Assembly (NCBI GenBank): GCA_013140935.1 | Contig: JABFSD010000165.1 | Location: 1-7,617 of the forward strand | Direction: 5' to 3' | Source: Acidobacteriota bacterium | Lineage (GTDB): Bacteria > Acidobacteriota > Blastocatellia > RBC074 | Length of the DNA stretch: 7,617 nt | Part shown: positions 5,868 to 7,617 of the stretch, in pieces | Position numbering within the stretch: the first letter of the stretch is position 1 | Layout of the letters: each line of letters opens with the position of its first letter | Notes under the pieces: generated by a model | The model's database searches: none | Seen by the model: only the letters and a program-made list of their open reading frames with translations | What the model was told of the DNA's origin: nothing | Program-made: the position numbers and the translations under genes

Positions 5868-5898
5868 TTGATAAACCGAGCATACCAGAGTTGATAAA
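5868..5898 (-). promoter_or_regulatory. Candidate promoter/operator of the toxin-antitoxin operon
   Basis: On the - strand TGGTATGCT (-10 hexamer at 5884-5879) resembles an extended -10 element and lies about 33 bp before the antitoxin start. Two copies of TTGATAAA (+ strand 5868-5875 and 5891-5898), 23 bp apart start to start, flank this -10. Paired sites about two helical turns apart around the promoter are what an autoregulating ribbon-helix-helix antitoxin would need. No good -35 hexamer is seen. The operator role is inferred from position only. Confidence 0.4.
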
Positions 5899-5909
5899 GT
5901 TGGGCGAAA

Positions 5910-5930
5910 CCGACAACCGACAACCGACAA
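5910..5930. repeat. Three tandem copies of CCGACAA
   Basis: CCGACAA occurs three times without gaps at 5910-5916, 5917-5923 and 5924-5930, followed by CCGG. It lies 5 bp outside the stop of the cytochrome/PA14 gene and upstream of the toxin-antitoxin promoter. It is a short simple repeat; no function is evident. Confidence 0.85.
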
Positions 5931-5934
5931 CCGG

Positions 5935-7617
5935 CTACCGCATCAATCGCGCATTCGCCCAATCGGCGTGGTCGTAACTCAGATTGTCGCCCCCATTGGT
6001 CACGACGAGGCGGAGTTCGCGTTTGCCCGCCACATCAAGCGTGAAACGTTTGGTAGCCGCAGAGCCTTTCATGAGGCCGCTGTCATAAAGTTTCGCGCCG
6101 TCGGCCCAGACTTGAAACACGACCGAGCCGTTGTTGCCGACTTCATCGTCGAGACCGATGTCGGAAAGGAACGTCTGATATTCGCCGTTGAGGTTGAACC
6201 GTAAGTCTGACGCCGCGTGAACGCCCAAGCCCTTGGCATAAGCCACCCCGTTTAACGTGATCGTGCGTCCGTCAGCGGAATTTTGTTCGCCGTTGCTGCG
6301 GTTGCGTTCATAAGTCCCCCAACCATTGACTTGCGACACGGGGGTCAACTCACTGACGTAAACCAGCGCCGGCGCATCGGACGCCACCGGATAAAGATAG
6401 GCTTGCGGAATCGCCTGTTTGGCTTGGCTCGCGCTCGACCACAGCAGTCGCGCGACCGTGTCGCCGCTGTTTTCGTAATACTCCATGCGAATGTCGTATC
6501 GCTGGTTAGCCTGCAACGTAATCACGCCGCTGTTCTCGACAGGCGCGTGATCCGTCCAGTTGTTGATGATGAGTTGGTTGTTGACCCACAGCCGCACGCC
6601 GTCGTCCGACACGGTGTAAAACGTATAGCTTTCAGTGAAGAGAGCCTGCACCTGTCCCGTCCAACGCGCGGAGAACGTATCTGCCGCAACGCTCGCGTCG
6701 GGCGCGCTCGTGCCCCAATCGAAGTTGACGGTAGCGTCGGTGCGCACGAGTTTCGACACGGTCAAATCCATATTGTCGAAATACTCGCCGCGCAAGCCCG
6801 TGCCATTGCCTGGGATGGGATTCGTTATTGCCGTGACGGTGACGTTGACGGCAGTTGAGAAAACGGCGGCTCCCGTGTTGTCTACGGCGCGTGCGGTGAG
6901 GGCGTATGTGCCTGCCGCCGCGTTGCTCCACATGAAGCTGTAAGGCGCAACAGCGTCTTCGCCGAGTTTGGTCGAGCCTTGATAAAACTCTACGCGGGCG
7001 ACGGAACCGTCGGCATCCGCCGCATTCGCGTTGAGCGTAATCGCCGCCGGAGCCGTGAACGTCGCGTTGTTGGCAGGCGCGGTCAAGCCCGCGGTCGGCG
7101 CTTGATTGTTCGCCGGCACGCTGGTTTCTTCGCTACCGATTTGCTGTAGGTAAGCGACGAGTTGCGTGAGATTGGTGGCGGTGAGCGATACGCCGCGATG
7201 CGCAGTGACAGCTTCAGCCAGCGTCGCCGCCGAACCGTCGTGCAAATAAGGCGCAGTCGCCCACACGTCGCGCAAGGTTTGCGTATCAATCCCCATCAAC
7301 GTGCCGCCCAGCCGCTGTCCGCTTGCAGGTTTCAGCGTACCAATGTCGCGCAGCGTTGCGGCTCCGCTTGAGGTGCCACTTTCCGTAAATGCCGTGCCGC
7401 TGTGGCATTGCGCGCAATTGGCGGTGCGGAATACGTCACGACCCGCGACGGCGTCGGGGGTGAGCGCACCATTCGTGCGATAAGGCGAGGGCGAAAACGT
7501 ATTCAACGAAGCCACGTAAGCCGCGAGCGCATCTAGATCAACGCTGACGCCTGCTTTGCGGTCGCCCAACGGTTGCGCGCGCGTGCCGGTGTTGAATTGC
7601 GCATCGGTCATCAAGCC
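5935..7617 (-). CDS. Cytochrome c peroxidase-like / Ig-like / PA14 / NPCBM multidomain protein, C-terminal part
   Basis: The frame is open at the window edge, so the N-terminus (signal peptide and probably the first haem domain) is missing; residues are numbered from 7614. Residues 1-160 resemble the C-terminal haem domain of di-haem cytochrome c peroxidase/MauG-like proteins: CAQCH (67-71) binds one covalent haem, and [19 protein letters not shown] (114-132) is the typical downstream motif. Residues 172-262 are a bacterial Ig-like domain ([16 protein letters not shown] and [14 protein letters not shown]). Residues 273-408 are a PA14 domain ([39 protein letters not shown]). Residues 417-558 match the NPCBM carbohydrate-binding type ([48 protein letters not shown]). 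Haem attachment requires export, so the protein should act outside the cytoplasmic membrane. PA14 and NPCBM domains suggest binding to a glycan or cell surface. The substrate of the redox part cannot be read here. The stop is TAG 5937-5935, and the gene precedes the toxin-antitoxin pair by 88 bp on the same strand. Confidence 0.85.
   Translation of the reverse strand, partial: GLMTDAQFNTGTRAQPLGDRKAGVSVDLDALAAYVASLNTFSPSPYRTNGALTPDAVAGRDVFRTANCAQCHSGTAFTESGTSSGAATLRDIGTLKPASGQRLGGTLMGIDTQTLRDVWATAPYLHDGSAATLAEAVTAHRGVSLTATNLTQLVAYLQQIGSEETSVPANNQAPTAGLTAPANNATFTAPAAITLNANAADADGSVARVEFYQGSTKLGEDAVAPYSFMWSNAAAGTYALTARAVDNTGAAVFSTAVNVTVTAITNPIPGNGTGLRGEYFDNMDLTVSKLVRTDATVNFDWGTSAPDASVAADTFSARWTGQVQALFTESYTFYTVSDDGVRLWVNNQLIINNWTDHAPVENSGVITLQANQRYDIRMEYYENSGDTVARLLWSSASQAKQAIPQAYLYPVASDAPALVYVSELTPVSQVNGWGTYERNRSNGEQNSADGRTITLNGVAYAKGLGVHAASDLRFNLNGEYQTFLSDIGLDDEVGNNGSVVFQVWADGAKLYDSGLMKGSAATKRFTLDVAGKRELRLVVTNGGDNLSYDHADWANARLMR

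Noticed and set aside
5847..5930. A 28-residue N-terminal extension of the antitoxin from 5930.
   Set aside because: It starts in the TTGTCGG tandem repeat and crosses the promoter region, and a strong Shine-Dalgarno sequence serves ATG 5846.

Overview
The window looks like chromosomal DNA from an uncultured or lightly studied bacterium, most plausibly an Acidobacteriota lineage such as Blastocatellia. That placement is an inference. It rests on a GC-rich coding style, a purF–purM pair with a small TPR gene behind it, a kinase remnant and an AAA-like ATPase of types I associate with such genomes, hairpin-rich intergenic repeats, and a secreted cytochrome/PA14/NPCBM protein. No rRNA or tRNA gene is present to confirm it.

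Left part, + strand (1-1869). The 3' end of a membrane-associated bacterial PH-domain (YdbT/YdbS-like) gene is followed by about 380 bp without an intact gene. That stretch holds two perfect short hairpins and then the wreck of a Ser/Thr protein kinase: an N-lobe/hinge piece and a DFG-motif piece lie in different frames, with the catalytic loop between them gone. The wreck runs directly into a 394-codon AAA-like ATPase ORF that keeps Walker B and a possible PD-(D/E)XK-like C-terminal domain but has lost the N-terminal part with Walker A. This looks like a deletion scar joining two genes.

Middle part, - strand (4980 to 1873). purF (amidophosphoribosyltransferase, Fe-S cluster type) is followed by purM (AIR synthetase) and a 104-aa TPR protein. 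purF and purM catalyse steps 1 and 5 of de novo purine synthesis. The two gaps in this apparent operon each hold a large palindromic element: a 28-bp perfect inverted repeat between purF and purM, and a roughly 77-bp imperfect palindrome between purM and the TPR gene. The TPR gene ends 3 bp from the end of the convergent ATPase gene.

Right part, - strand (7617 to 5016). The C-terminal 560 codons or so of a large, probably exported protein encode a c-type cytochrome (di-haem peroxidase-like) region, a bacterial Ig-like domain, a PA14 domain and an NPCBM-like domain. Next comes a VapBC-like toxin-antitoxin pair. The antitoxin has a clear Shine-Dalgarno sequence and its promoter region carries a repeated 8-bp word that could be the autoregulatory operator. 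The PIN toxin start overlaps the antitoxin stop (TAATG), but the toxin is split by a frameshift about 23 codons in, so it appears to be inactivated.

I see no convincing new multi-gene system. The most interesting items are the frameshifted PIN toxin, the kinase–ATPase deletion scar, the palindromic elements inside the pur operon, and the unusual domain combination of the cytochrome protein.
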